From contig CBDEUC010000003.1 in NCBI GenBank assembly GCA_965243105.1, positions 1,798,001 through 1,862,000 on the forward strand: 64,000 bases of DNA, in the 5' to 3' direction. The notes under the pieces are model-generated. The model was not told the DNA's origin and made no database searches. It saw only the letters and a list, made by a program, of their open reading frames with translations. Numbering within the stretch: position 1 is the stretch's first letter; the number at the start of each line of letters is the position of its first letter. The translations under genes and the position numbers were made by a program. This DNA is from WLWS01 sp965243105 (GTDB lineage Bacteria > Pseudomonadota > Gammaproteobacteria > Eutrophobiales > Eutrophobiaceae). Shown here one piece after another: positions 24,720 through 33,978 of the stretch.

Positions 24720-26105
24720 TCAGACAACGCGCTCCGGATTCAGGATCCCTTTTGGGTCCAGGGTTTGTTTCAGCTGGCGCATAAGCTGGATTTCATTTTC
24801 TGAACGGGAGTGATCCAGGTATTTCCGCTTTATTTTCCCTATGCCATGCTCGGCAGTAACCGACCCTTCGTACTCACCCACCAGTTGATAAATAATATCG
24901 TACACCGCGTCCTTGTCTGTTTTTCCCTCGGAGCGGGCCAGGTAATGCAGGTTACTGTCGCCCAGGTGTCCGAAAACCTGGATATCAATACCAGGGAAAA
25001 CAGCTCGTAACCTGCGGTCTGCCTCATCGATGAACTCGCGCATCTTGCTAATCGGTATGCCGATATCAAAATTTGCAGACTGGGCCAGTTGAGGCAGCAG
25101 GTCAGCCACGCCATCGCGTATACGCCAGAAGGAGGCCGCTTCCTTTTCCGATTGTGCGATGGCTGCATCCCTGATCAATCCTGATTCCAGCGCCGATTCC
25201 AGCATGGCCTGGTAGGCTTCGCTGTCCTTTTCCTGGTTCGATCCTTCAATTTCCATCAACACGTAGAAATCATGTTTCTCATCAAAAGGTGATTGCAGGG
25301 CAGCCACGTTGTCCAGTACGAAGTCATAGTAGTTGGCCCACATCACCTCGTAGGAACTGAGAAGACCGGCCATGCTCCTGTTGGTGAGTTGCAAAAGCTT
25401 GATCACGTCATCAAGATCACCCAGTGCGCAAAGAGCCGTGCAACGACTTTCCAGCCTCGGGTAAAGACGTAGAACTATCCTGGTGACGATTCCAAGCGTG
25501 CCCTCGGTACCGATAAACAGCTGCTTGAGATCATAGCCGGCATTGTTCTTGAGCATCTTGTTCATGGAAGATATCACCGTACCATTGGCCAGCACGGCTT
25601 CCAGCCCGAGAATCAATGCGCGTGTCATGCCAAAGCGAATCACCTGGTTGCCACCGGCGTTGGTGGACACGTTTCCACCAATATTACAGGTCCCCCTTGA
25701 GCCGAGGTCCAGTGGAAAACTGAAACCGGCATTTTCGGCGGCTTCCTGGATGCTTTGCAGCGGTGTGCCAGCCAGCACCGTCATGGTCATGGAGCCGCTG
25801 TCGATCTCTTCTATACCGGACATCCTCTCAAGCGAGAGTGCCAGCTCAGCCTTTTCCGGAACGGCACCGGCAGAAAGACCGGTCAGCCCCCCTTGAATAG
25901 CGATCGGTTGGTTATGTTCGTGGCACTTTTCCAGGATAAATGACACCTCGTCGGTATTGGCAGGTCGAAATACCGCGGCAGGCAGGCTTTCGGCTCTTTC
26001 GCCACTGGCGTCGGCGGTGTGTTTTTCCTTCAGTGCAGCCTCGGTCAACACACCCTTGTCACCAAGACGGGATTGTATGGCATCGATTAGTGATTCTTTA
26101 CTCAT
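24720..26105 (-). CDS. FAD-linked oxidoreductase, GlcD/D-2-hydroxyacid dehydrogenase type
   Basis: A 461-residue flavoprotein. IQGGLTGLSAGAVP and SRGTCNIGGNVSTNAGGN form the FAD-binding PCMH domain, and the C-terminal half (HLGDSNLHYL, EHGIGKIKRKYLDHSR) is the FAD-oxidase C domain with metal-binding histidines typical of D-lactate, D-2-hydroxyglutarate or glycolate dehydrogenases. It oxidises a D-2-hydroxy acid and passes electrons on; the exact acid is not deducible. It lies 6 bp after the Nramp-like transporter gene, so the two may be co-expressed. Confidence 0.88.
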   Translation of the reverse strand: MSKESLIDAIQSRLGDKGVLTEAALKEKHTADASGERAESLPAAVFRPANTDEVSFILEKCHEHNQPIAIQGGLTGLSAGAVPEKAELALSLERMSGIEEIDSGSMTMTVLAGTPLQSIQEAAENAGFSFPLDLGSRGTCNIGGNVSTNAGGNQVIRFGMTRALILGLEAVLANGTVISSMNKMLKNNAGYDLKQLFIGTEGTLGIVTRIVLRLYPRLESRCTALCALGDLDDVIKLLQLTNRSMAGLLSSYEVMWANYYDFVLDNVAALQSPFDEKHDFYVLMEIEGSNQEKDSEAYQAMLESALESGLIRDAAIAQSEKEAASFWRIRDGVADLLPQLAQSANFDIGIPISKMREFIDEADRRLRAVFPGIDIQVFGHLGDSNLHYLARSEGKTDKDAVYDIIYQLVGEYEGSVTAEHGIGKIKRKYLDHSRSENEIQLMRQLKQTLDPKGILNPERVV

Positions 26106-26111
26106 AGGGCA

Positions 26112-27365
26112 TCAGCTTATCCTGGTAAACAGAAAATACAATCCGACCGCCAGCATCGCGAATATTCCTGCCAGGCTCCAGGCATACATGACTGGACCCG
26201 GCCGTTCCGATTCTGGCATGTCATTTGAAAAAACAGCACGGTGGTTAAACCAGGCCACCAGTGGCGACATGATGAAGGCCATGCTCGTGGCGAAATCAAT
26301 AAAGGTCTTAAAGGAAGAAAACAACCAGACAAGGATGAGTGAAGCACCGATGACTTCGACGATCATAAAAAAGGTATAGCTTTTATGCGAGTATTGCTTG
26401 TCGCTTTGGATAAAGTATCCGAGTAGATGGCTCGCTACCCGTGGGCTTGCATCAAGCCCGGATAACATGGTGGATAGCATCACCGCCAGGGCAGCGATAG
26501 CAATGATTGCCCTCGACCATTCACCGATAACGCGGGTAAACATGTCAATCAACTGTGCGGCAAAAGCTGTTGGGCTGGAGGCGGTGCTGATACCCAGCTT
26601 GTACATCAGCGCGGTACCCATAAAAACAAAGCAAAGCGCGAGTAAGAGGGTGCCCCAGTAACCGATGTCAAAATCCTTGCGCGCCGCTGCGGGACTGAAT
26701 CCCTGCTCGTTGAGGCGGGCTTTTTCACATACCCAGAAGGACTGGAACATCGACGCGGAGACACTGGTCGGCATCCAGCCGGCTATAGCAATCATGAACA
26801 GGAAGGTCGAACGATCAAATTCAACCTGCCGCGCCAGCTGGTCCTGTGTCCAGTTCACTTCTGGAATAGCAAGACACACGGCGAGCACTGTGAAAAATGA
26901 GAACAGCACAACAATGAACTTGGTAATATTTTCAAACAAGCGGTAGCGGCCCGAGATAAGAAGAACCGCACACGCTATCATCAGGGAAATGGCAATACTG
27001 ACATCGCCGAGCTCGACGGCGAACACGTTTCTGAAGATGCCGCTTGTTACAAGGGAAATTCCCGCTACCGATATAAACATATCAATGGGCATGCCAAGCG
27101 CGTAAATGGCCACGGCCCAAAGCCCTTGTCTACGATAGCCTTCCAGCATTGGCTTCGAAGTCGCCGCTGCATAGTCAGAGCTGAAGCGAAATGCCGGATA
27201 CTTCAGTACACAGGCAAGAATGACAACAAAGATCAGGCTGAAACCGTACTCGGCACCCGCGCGCGTGGACTGTATAAGGTGAGAAACACCGACGGCAATA
27301 GCTGCAAACATGAGTCCCGGGCCCAGCCTGTCCTGGTATGCCCTGAAAAAGCTCATGATGTTCAT
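26112..27365 (-). CDS. Nramp-related membrane transporter lacking the DPGN motif
   Basis: A 417-residue protein with about 11 hydrophobic helices. LGPGLMFAAIAVGVSHLIQ followed by STRAGAEYGFSL aligns with the first helix of Nramp metal transporters, but the D-P-G-N metal-binding turn is replaced by G-V-S-H. In helix 6 AIAGWMPTSVSASMF stands for the family's A/C-MPHN segment and also lacks its His/Asn. The protein has therefore probably lost or changed divalent metal selectivity. It may move a different ion or organic substrate. Gene order: hemH, this, FAD dehydrogenase, on the same strand with gaps of 8 and 6 bp. Confidence 0.78.
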   Translation of the reverse strand: MNIMSFFRAYQDRLGPGLMFAAIAVGVSHLIQSTRAGAEYGFSLIFVVILACVLKYPAFRFSSDYAAATSKPMLEGYRRQGLWAVAIYALGMPIDMFISVAGISLVTSGIFRNVFAVELGDVSIAISLMIACAVLLISGRYRLFENITKFIVVLFSFFTVLAVCLAIPEVNWTQDQLARQVEFDRSTFLFMIAIAGWMPTSVSASMFQSFWVCEKARLNEQGFSPAAARKDFDIGYWGTLLLALCFVFMGTALMYKLGISTASSPTAFAAQLIDMFTRVIGEWSRAIIAIAALAVMLSTMLSGLDASPRVASHLLGYFIQSDKQYSHKSYTFFMIVEVIGASLILVWLFSSFKTFIDFATSMAFIMSPLVAWFNHRAVFSNDMPESERPGPVMYAWSLAGIFAMLAVGLYFLFTRIS

Positions 27366-27373
27366 AGCAGGGA

Positions 27374-28471
27374 TTACCGCGCCGAACCCGCGGCCCTTGC
27401 GCGTTCCTGGGTTTGCGAGAGTGCCTCGTCGGATAATTCATTGGCACCCGGCCAGCCCTGCAGGTGATGCTTGAGAAGGTCGACCAGTGCAGCAATATGT
27501 AGCTCCTGCTCATTCAAGGCGGGAATATAGGAGAATTCTTCACCACCGGCTTCCACGAAAAACTCGCGATTCTGCAGGTTGATCTCTTCCAGGGTTTCAA
27601 GACAGTCCGCAGAAAAACCCGGGCTTATAACCTGCACACTCCTGATACCCGCAGCTCCCCATTCCTTGAGTGTGAAATCAGTGTAGGGCTTGAGCCATTC
27701 CTGGGGTCCGAGACGCGATTGAAAACTGATTTCCCATTCCCCCTGTTTCAGTCCGAGCTGCTCAATGACAAGGCGTGTCGTCTTCTGGCAGTGACAAAAG
27801 TAGGGGTCGCCGGCCAAGAAATATTTTTGCGGCAGACCGTGGTAAGAGAAAAGCAGTTTCTCCGGGCGACCGAATTCCGCCCAGTGACTGCGAATACTTT
27901 CTGCAATGGCCTCAATATAAGCCGGGTAGTCATGGTAGTGATTTATCGTTCTCAACTCGGGTTGAAAACGCCAGTGACTGAGCTCGGCGCATACTGCATC
28001 AATAGTCGAGGCCGTGGTAGTGGCAGAGTACTGGGGGTACAGTGGCAGTACCAGCAGGCGTTGCACATTGGCCTCGCGCATCCTGTCGAGCACGCTCTTT
28101 ATCGAGGGTGAGCCATATCGCATGGCGAGATCAACCACGACATCATCACCATACTCTTTCTCAATAGAGTCCTTGATTAACGCCGCCTGTTTCTTCGCGA
28201 TACACAAAAGGGGTGAGCCCTCATCGGTCCAGACCTTGGCATAGGCCTCGGCGGAACGTCGTGGGCGGGTACGCAGGATAATGCAGTGCAGGACAAACCA
28301 CCAGAGCGCAGGAGGCCACTCTATCACCCGCGTATCGGAGAGAAACTCGGCAAGGTATTTCCTCACGGCTGCAGTCGTCGGTGCATCGGGTGTACCAAGG
28401 TTGCTGAGCAAGATGCCTGTTCTTGGTTTTCCGTTATGCGCGTAGCTTTCGTTACCGATGTATTTAACCAT
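27374..28471 (-). CDS. hemH: Ferrochelatase
   Basis: A 365-residue protein. GILLSNLGTPDAP at the N-terminus, FSYHGLPQKY with the catalytic histidine, FQSRLGPQEWLKPYT, SPGFSADCLETLEEI and YIPALNEQELHI are all diagnostic. It inserts ferrous iron into protoporphyrin IX, the last step of haem synthesis. It precedes an Nramp-like transporter and an FAD-dependent dehydrogenase in a probable operon. Confidence 0.96.
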   Translation of the reverse strand: MVKYIGNESYAHNGKPRTGILLSNLGTPDAPTTAAVRKYLAEFLSDTRVIEWPPALWWFVLHCIILRTRPRRSAEAYAKVWTDEGSPLLCIAKKQAALIKDSIEKEYGDDVVVDLAMRYGSPSIKSVLDRMREANVQRLLVLPLYPQYSATTTASTIDAVCAELSHWRFQPELRTINHYHDYPAYIEAIAESIRSHWAEFGRPEKLLFSYHGLPQKYFLAGDPYFCHCQKTTRLVIEQLGLKQGEWEISFQSRLGPQEWLKPYTDFTLKEWGAAGIRSVQVISPGFSADCLETLEEINLQNREFFVEAGGEEFSYIPALNEQELHIAALVDLLKHHLQGWPGANELSDEALSQTQERARAAGSAR

Positions 28472-28494
28472 GACTTCCCAGCAAAAACTGTTAC

Positions 28495-28788
28495 CTAGTT
28501 AGAATGATCTTCTCTCAGGGTTTTTCGATATTGTTCATAAATCGAAACACACTGATCCCCAAGCTCGGATTTTTCATCGATATTATCGATATAAAAGCGA
28601 ACCAGGGCTCGCACAGCGCCTTCCACTTTGCCATAGGCATTTTCTTCAGCCTCGGTACACCGGATAACGCGGCGCAGGTATTTCAGCAGAAACCATTCAA
28701 CACTGTCTGGCTCGTAATTTTCCTTTTCCAGCTCCTTGAGTTGCTGGATAACAAAAATTCGAAAATCACCAAAATAGACTTCTCTCAT
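28495..28788 (-). CDS. Uncharacterised 97-residue protein
   Basis: A small, acidic, fully helical protein (REVYFGDFRIFVIQQLKEL, VEWFLLKYLRRVIRCTEAEE). I do not recognise a family. It starts 42 bp upstream of the ybbP-like stop in reverse order and lies 23 bp before hemH on the same strand, so it may be transcribed with either neighbour. Confidence rests on good codon structure and position only. Confidence 0.5.
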   Translation of the reverse strand: MREVYFGDFRIFVIQQLKELEKENYEPDSVEWFLLKYLRRVIRCTEAEENAYGKVEGAVRALVRFYIDNIDEKSELGDQCVSIYEQYRKTLREDHSN

Positions 28789-28830
28789 AGTCTGCTCTTC
28801 ACTCCGCCAGGATAGATGAAGTTCATATTT

Positions 28831-31317
28831 CTAATAGCTTCGCAATACCTTCATCGGGGGTTCCCGCAGGGCTGAGCGAGTGCCAAGCAGTCCCCCGGCT
28901 ACAATGATAACAGTACAGACAATTGGTGCGATTAACCAGACCCACGGGTTAATCGATATATCGATCTTGAATACAAATTCCGCAAGTGCCAGTTCAATAA
29001 CAGTGGCCGCAAAAGCTGCAAGAATGCCTGAAATCATGCCCAGCGTGAAAAACTCTGCGCTCAGGCTGGCGACTATCTGCTTCTGGCTTGCCCCGATTGA
29101 ACTCAGCAGCCCGGCTTCATAGTTTCGCTCAGCATGGGTTGTTTGTATTGCCGCAAGTAATACAACGACGCCTGCCATCAGGGTAAACAGGAACACGAAC
29201 TCCACGGTGCGAACTACCTGTTCCATGATTGCACGAACTTCTCTGAGCAGGGCATCGATATCAAAGATCGTTACGCTTGGAAAATCCTTTAGCAATTGCG
29301 AAAGTATCTGGCGTTTATCTGCAGGCAGGTGAAAGCTGGTGATGTAGGTAGCAGGATAATCATTGATCAATCCGGGGTTGGCGATGACAAAGAAGTTAAC
29401 GTTAAAAGAATCCCATTCCACCCAGCGCAGGTTCTCTACCTTTCCCTTGATTTCCTCGCCGGCGATATTATAGGTCAACGTGTCATTGAGCTTGATGCCG
29501 AGGGTATCTGCCAGTTCTTTTTCCACCGAGAACAACGAGGCCGTATCGTTCTCGTTCCACCAGCGACCACTCTCCAGCCTGTTTTCTCCCTGCAACTCTT
29601 CTGCAAAGGAAAGGTTAAATTCCCGCGTAACCAGGCGCTTCGCCCGGGCATCCTCGTAATCGTCAGCACCGATACTCTGGTCATTGATGGCGACCAGCCT
29701 GCCTCGGATCATGGGATAGATATCGTTGGAGACTTCTCCATGTTGCTTGAGAAATGACTGCAGTGCCTCGACGTCTGCAGGTTGAATGTTAATAAGAAAG
29801 TAGTTGGGGGTGCCTTCGGGAAGCCTGTTACGCCAGTTCTCCAGCAGGTCGGTTCGCACCAGCGTAAGCAAGAGCATCACCATGACGCCCAGCCCGATGG
29901 CCAGTATCTGCGCCACGCTGAGGTTGGCACGACGAGCCACGTTACTGAATCCATAACGCCAGGCCACGCCAACCCTTGATCGCAAGCGACTCATTGAATT
30001 AATCAGTAACCTGGCAATCAGGACCAGCAGGATAGCAGTCACGATCAGCCCGCCAAGGGTGTAAAGGGTTAACTGTACGTTACCTGACTGCCATGGGGTC
30101 AGTGCGGCAAGGGCAAGTACCGCGGCACCGTAGCTCACCCGGCCAGCAGTTGATACGGGTATAAGATCGCGTCGAAGCACTCTGAGGGGAGACACGCGGC
30201 TTAACCTGAGAAGTTGTGGCATGGCAAATCCGCAGGCCGTGACAATGCTGGCAAGCAGACCATTAACAACCGGTCTAAAAGACGGGGCTGGTAGTTCCGC
30301 GCTGGTGAGTCCTGACATCAGGACACTGAGGCCGTGCTGTGCCAGGTAACCAATGCTCACACCGACTATACCTGCGATCACGGAAAGCAGGAGTAGCTGT
30401 AGCAGGAAGATTTGCGTGATCGCTTTTTGCTCTGCACCGAGGCAGCGCATGATGGCACAGGTATCAAAGTGGCGAATGGCGTATCGTTGTGAAGACATGG
30501 CGACAGCCAGGCCCGCAAGTGCAATGCTAACCAGTACTGCAAGCCCGAGAAATTGTTCCGCGCGTTCCAGGGCCGTCCTGAGTTCGGGTCGTGCGTCCCG
30601 AATACCCTGCACGCGAACACCTTCGCGTCCCTCGATGGAATTTCTCAGTGACGCGATATTTTCTTCCGCACCACCAAGTAGCAGGCGATAACGAACTCGA
30701 CTTCCGGGAAGGATCAAGCCGGTGGATTCCACGTCAGCGGCATTCATCAACAGGCGTGGAGCAATATTAAATACATCCCCACCACGATCCGGTTCGTAAT
30801 TAAGGATCTTGCCAATGCGAAATTCAGAATTGCCAAGACGAATATACTCGCCGGTTTCAAGACCCAGTAACTGCAGCAATCGTGCATCGGGCCAGACCTC
30901 CCCGGTTCCCGGAATCCCGTTCTCTATTGATTCCGCGCTAAACAGCGCGGAGGAAGTTCGAAGCTTTCCGCGGATCGGGTAGTGATTATCTACGGCCTTG
31001 ACCTCGGCCATTTGGAACCTGTCTTCGTTGACCACCATGCTTCGGAAACTGGTGGTAAATGAACGGACCAGGTCAAGGCTGGCCGCCATTTCATTTATGT
31101 CCGCTTCAATTGGCCTGCTCGACATGAGCACAAGGTCAGCAGCAAGCAGTTCCGAAGCCTGGGTTTCAGTTGCCCGCTTAACCCTGTCGGTAAAGAAGTT
31201 AACAGTGGTGAGGCTTGCGATCGCGATCACGATGGCAATGGCGATCAGCTGGATCTCCCCGGCATGCCAGTCGCGGCGCAGCCCGTTTATTGCAAGATTA
31301 AGCAGCCGTGGCTTCAT
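28831..31317 (-). CDS. ybbP: FtsX-like ABC transporter permease, YbbP-like
   Basis: An 828-residue protein of the MacB/FtsX permease superfamily with an N-terminal membrane helix (about 22-42), a large periplasmic domain, a central block of helices (ALAGLAVAMSS, ALLVSIA region, then two more), a second periplasmic domain and three C-terminal helices. This matches the duplicated-domain layout of YbbP. It overlaps the ATPase gene by 4 bp, so the pair is one transporter, probably for lipoprotein or thioester-linked cargo. The exact substrate is not known. Confidence 0.88.
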   Translation of the reverse strand: MKPRLLNLAINGLRRDWHAGEIQLIAIAIVIAIASLTTVNFFTDRVKRATETQASELLAADLVLMSSRPIEADINEMAASLDLVRSFTTSFRSMVVNEDRFQMAEVKAVDNHYPIRGKLRTSSALFSAESIENGIPGTGEVWPDARLLQLLGLETGEYIRLGNSEFRIGKILNYEPDRGGDVFNIAPRLLMNAADVESTGLILPGSRVRYRLLLGGAEENIASLRNSIEGREGVRVQGIRDARPELRTALERAEQFLGLAVLVSIALAGLAVAMSSQRYAIRHFDTCAIMRCLGAEQKAITQIFLLQLLLLSVIAGIVGVSIGYLAQHGLSVLMSGLTSAELPAPSFRPVVNGLLASIVTACGFAMPQLLRLSRVSPLRVLRRDLIPVSTAGRVSYGAAVLALAALTPWQSGNVQLTLYTLGGLIVTAILLVLIARLLINSMSRLRSRVGVAWRYGFSNVARRANLSVAQILAIGLGVMVMLLLTLVRTDLLENWRNRLPEGTPNYFLINIQPADVEALQSFLKQHGEVSNDIYPMIRGRLVAINDQSIGADDYEDARAKRLVTREFNLSFAEELQGENRLESGRWWNENDTASLFSVEKELADTLGIKLNDTLTYNIAGEEIKGKVENLRWVEWDSFNVNFFVIANPGLINDYPATYITSFHLPADKRQILSQLLKDFPSVTIFDIDALLREVRAIMEQVVRTVEFVFLFTLMAGVVVLLAAIQTTHAERNYEAGLLSSIGASQKQIVASLSAEFFTLGMISGILAAFAATVIELALAEFVFKIDISINPWVWLIAPIVCTVIIVAGGLLGTRSALREPPMKVLRSY

Positions 31318-32000
31318 TGTTGCTGGACCAGTTCGCCTCCGGCCAGGGTAATTTGCCTGTCGCAGTGGGCAGCAAGATCGTGGTCATGGGTAACCAGGAC
31401 CAGGGTGGTACCCCGTTCACTGTTAAGCCTGAATATCAGCTCGACAATTTGCTGTGCAGTAACCTGGTCCAGGTTTCCGGTTGGTTCATCGGCAAAAAGT
31501 ATCCTGGGCTCACCGGTGAAAGCACGTGCGATAGCCACGCGTTGCTGCTCGCCGCCTGATAGCTGGTTGGGATAATGATGCAGGCGCTCCGACAGGCCTA
31601 CTTCGGCAAGGATGCCACCGGCAATCTCGTCGGGCTTGTCAACGCCACCCAGCTCAAGCGGCAACATGACATTTTCAATTGCGGTAAGCCCTGGCAATAG
31701 CTGGAAAGACTGGAATACAAACCCGATCCGCTGGTTTCTTAACCTTGCACGGCCATCTTCATCGAGACTGCCAAGATCAACACCATCAAGTTGAACGCTG
31801 CCCTTGCTTGGAACATCGAGGCCGGCCAGCAGTCCCAGTAGTGTAGACTTACCGGATCCCGATACACCGACGACGGCGATACTTTCACCTTCGCTGATGG
31901 AAAAACTCACGTTTTTTAATATCGTTAATTCACCGTCGGGTAAACTAACTTGCTTTGTCAGATCTTTAGCCTGCAAAATAACATTCGAGGAACTACTCAT
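31314..32000 (-). CDS. ybbA: ABC transporter ATPase, YbbA/LolD-like
   Basis: A 228-residue ATPase. VVGVSGSGKSTLLGLLAGLD is the Walker A region, QLSGGEQQRVAIARAF the signature and RILFADEPTGNLD the Walker B, as in LolD and MacB ATPases. It partners with the YbbP-like permease. Its ATG (31998-32000) is only 3 bp from the divergent tesA start, so the two genes share a promoter region that must lie inside each other's coding sequence. Confidence 0.92.
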   Translation of the reverse strand: MSSSSNVILQAKDLTKQVSLPDGELTILKNVSFSISEGESIAVVGVSGSGKSTLLGLLAGLDVPSKGSVQLDGVDLGSLDEDGRARLRNQRIGFVFQSFQLLPGLTAIENVMLPLELGGVDKPDEIAGGILAEVGLSERLHHYPNQLSGGEQQRVAIARAFTGEPRILFADEPTGNLDQVTAQQIVELIFRLNSERGTTLVLVTHDHDLAAHCDRQITLAGGELVQQQ

Positions 32001-32003
32001 AAT

Positions 32004-32627
32004 ATGCGACGTTACTTCTTCCTGTTAATTTTATTGCTGTCGTTTCCAGCCCGGTCTGAGGAACCCCTGCTGCTGGTCCTGGGTGATAGCATCAGTGCTG
32101 GTTATGGCATCAAGCTCGACGCGGGGTGGGTGGCTTTGCTGGAAAAACGACTTGCTGCCGAAGGCTACCCGTACAGGGTCAAAAATGCCAGTATCAGCGG
32201 CGACACCACGAGTGGCGCTGCCGCCAGGCTGGGTCAACTTATCGAAAAAGAAGTACCCAGTATCAGTATTGTTGAACTGGGTGGCAATGACGGTTTGCGT
32301 GGCCTGTCCCTTGCTGAGATGGAGCTTGGCCTCGACAGGATCATCAGCGAACTGCAGCAGGCCGGCAGCCAGGTTTTGCTGATCCCCATGCGCCTGCCGC
32401 CGAACTACGGACCGGCCTTCAACGACAGGTTTGAGTCCATATACCACGGCCTGGCAGGAAAGCACGAGGTGACCCTGTCGACATTTATATTGCACGAAAT
32501 TGGCGAGCACCCGGAATTGATGCAGGCGGACGGTATTCATCCGAAAGCCGAGGCACAGCAAAAAATGCTGGATAATGTCTGGGACGAACTTGAGCCAATG
32601 TTGAAACCTGCAAACGTGGACATGTGA
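32004..32627 (+). CDS. tesA: Acyl-CoA thioesterase I / arylesterase TesA
   Basis: A 207-residue SGNH hydrolase with a signal peptide (about 1-17, RRYFFLLILLLSFPARS). VLGDSISAGYG supplies Ser29, VELGGNDGLRG the Gly and Asn oxyanion residues, and ADGIHPKAEAQ the catalytic Asp and His. TesA acts in the periplasm on acyl-CoA, lysophospholipid or aryl ester substrates. It is divergent from ybbA-ybbP, the usual gammaproteobacterial arrangement. GAGG at 31987-31990, inside ybbA, serves as ribosome site. Confidence 0.93.
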   Translation: MRRYFFLLILLLSFPARSEEPLLLVLGDSISAGYGIKLDAGWVALLEKRLAAEGYPYRVKNASISGDTTSGAAARLGQLIEKEVPSISIVELGGNDGLRGLSLAEMELGLDRIISELQQAGSQVLLIPMRLPPNYGPAFNDRFESIYHGLAGKHEVTLSTFILHEIGEHPELMQADGIHPKAEAQQKMLDNVWDELEPMLKPANVDM

Positions 32628-32640
32628 GCGTTATTTAAGC

Positions 32641-33204
32641 ATGAAATATTGCAACCAATGTGGAAACAATGTGACGGTTAAAGTGCCGGAAGGCGACGAC
32701 CGGCCGCGCCACGTCTGCGATTCCTGTAATACCATTCATTACCAGAATCCGAAGATCGTGGCAGGTTGCCTGCCGACCTGGGAAGACCGGATATTACTGT
32801 GTAAAAGGGCAATTGAGCCGCGTTATGGCTTCTGGACCTTGCCTGCCGGTTTCATGGAGTTAAATGAAACCACCCTGGAAGCGGCAGCCCGGGAAACTCT
32901 TGAAGAGGCCAATGCCAGGGTCGAATTGCAGGGGCTTTATGCCATGATGAACCTGCCCCACGTGGACCAGGTCTACCTGATGTTTCGTGCCAGGCTGCTG
33001 GACCTGGATTTCTCCCCCGGCACGGAGAGCCTGGACGTAAGGCTTTATACTGAAGCAGACATTCCCTGGGACGAAATCGCATTTACCACCATACGGGCTA
33101 CCCTGGAGCTGTATTTTGAGGATCGAAAGAGCAACACGTACCCATTCAGGGTGGGAGATATTGTTCGGGATGGTGAGGGCTACGGCTTTTTACACCGGCC
33201 CTGA
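32641..33204 (+). CDS. Zinc-ribbon Nudix hydrolase
   Basis: A 187-residue protein. The N-terminal CxxC pairs at C4/C7 and C26/C29 form a zinc ribbon (CNQCGNN, CDSCNTIHYQNPK). GFMELNETTLEAAARETLEE fits the Nudix box, with the consensus glycine near its end replaced by Asn. Members of this subgroup hydrolyse ADP-ribose or similar nucleotide diphosphates. It starts 13 bp after tesA. Confidence 0.9.
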   Translation: MKYCNQCGNNVTVKVPEGDDRPRHVCDSCNTIHYQNPKIVAGCLPTWEDRILLCKRAIEPRYGFWTLPAGFMELNETTLEAAARETLEEANARVELQGLYAMMNLPHVDQVYLMFRARLLDLDFSPGTESLDVRLYTEADIPWDEIAFTTIRATLELYFEDRKSNTYPFRVGDIVRDGEGYGFLHRP

Positions 33205-33218
33205 GATTTAACGCGGGG

Positions 33219-33425
33219 CTAGTCTTCCATTTCTATCCAGCGACCAAAGCTACACTCGTAGCACTTGCCGCCGTTAGTGACCTGGTCCCCGGTTGAGAAT
33301 TCCGCATCGTTCCAGTAACACTTTTCTTCCAACTGGTCCATCTGGACGGTTGCTTCATCACTGGTTGGGCCGAGTATTTCTGAGTTTTTCTTGCTGCTAT
33401 CGACCGCTTCAACTTCGGTTGCCAT
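33219..33425 (-). CDS. DUF1496-like small protein
   Basis: A 68-residue protein. KCYWNDAEFSTGDQVTNGGK and CYECSFGRWIEM show the cysteine and WN-acidic pattern of DUF1496-type proteins; the N-terminal 30 residues are acidic and disordered. There is no export signal. The function is unknown. It is oriented against groES, and the spacer 33426-33557 is GC-rich with no recognised gene. Confidence 0.5.
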   Translation of the reverse strand: MATEVEAVDSSKKNSEILGPTSDEATVQMDQLEEKCYWNDAEFSTGDQVTNGGKCYECSFGRWIEMED

Positions 33426-33557
33426 TATTCTTATCCTCCCGTTGAGGCCATTATCTTAATGCTTGTGGTGCATTTGTGCCAGCTTCCTCGCACCCGGCGG
33501 GGGCGATTCCCCGGGGTGGCCCGGGCCCCGCAAACGCCGTTTATCCCGGTGACCGGT

Positions 33558-33585
33558 TGACTTTGAAAAAAAAATCCCTATATTA
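33558..33585 (+). promoter_or_regulatory. Sigma-70 promoter of groES-groEL
   Basis: TTGACT at 33558-33563 and TATATT at 33580-33585 are 16 bp apart, a good vegetative promoter. The CIRCE operator starts two bases downstream. Confidence 0.8.
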
Positions 33586-33586
33586 C

Positions 33587-33613
33587 TAGCACTCACTCGC
33601 TAAGAGTGCTAAT
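33587..33613 (+). promoter_or_regulatory. CIRCE operator (HrcA binding site)
   Basis: CTAGCACTC, a nine-base spacer and GAGTGCTAA form the inverted repeat bound by the heat-shock repressor HrcA. It covers the start of transcription. Most enteric gammaproteobacteria rely on sigma-32 here, so CIRCE suggests an hrcA gene elsewhere in this genome. Confidence 0.92.
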
Positions 33614-33670
33614 AAAACTTATTTTTACTAGTAAATACAACAACTTAATGGATAAGGAGGTAAGGCCATT

Positions 33671-33958
33671 ATGAACATCCGTCCTTTACATGACCGTGTG
33701 CTGGTCAAAAGGGTTGAAGAAGACAAGACTTCTCCCGGGGGCATCGTAATTCCCGACAGCGCGACGGAAAAACCCATCGAAGGCGAAGTGGTCGCAGTGG
33801 GTAACGGCAAAATTCTCGACAGTGGCGAAGTACGTGCACTGGAAGTCAAGACAGGCGACAAGATCCTGTTTGGCAAGTATTCCGGTACCGAGGTCAAGGT
33901 CGATGGTGACGAATATCTCGTGATGCGTGAAGACGACATCATGGGCATTATCGAATAA
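33671..33958 (+). CDS. groES: Co-chaperonin GroES
   Basis: A 95-residue protein of exact family length. MNIRPLHDRVLVKR at the N-terminus, TSPGGIVIPDSATEKP as the mobile loop that binds GroEL and DEYLVMREDDIMGIIE at the end are standard. It caps the GroEL barrel. AAGGAGGTAAGG sits just before the ATG, and groEL starts 20 bp after the stop. Confidence 0.98.
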   Translation: MNIRPLHDRVLVKRVEEDKTSPGGIVIPDSATEKPIEGEVVAVGNGKILDSGEVRALEVKTGDKILFGKYSGTEVKVDGDEYLVMREDDIMGIIE

Positions 33959-33978
33959 GTATCAGGAGGTAGATACCA

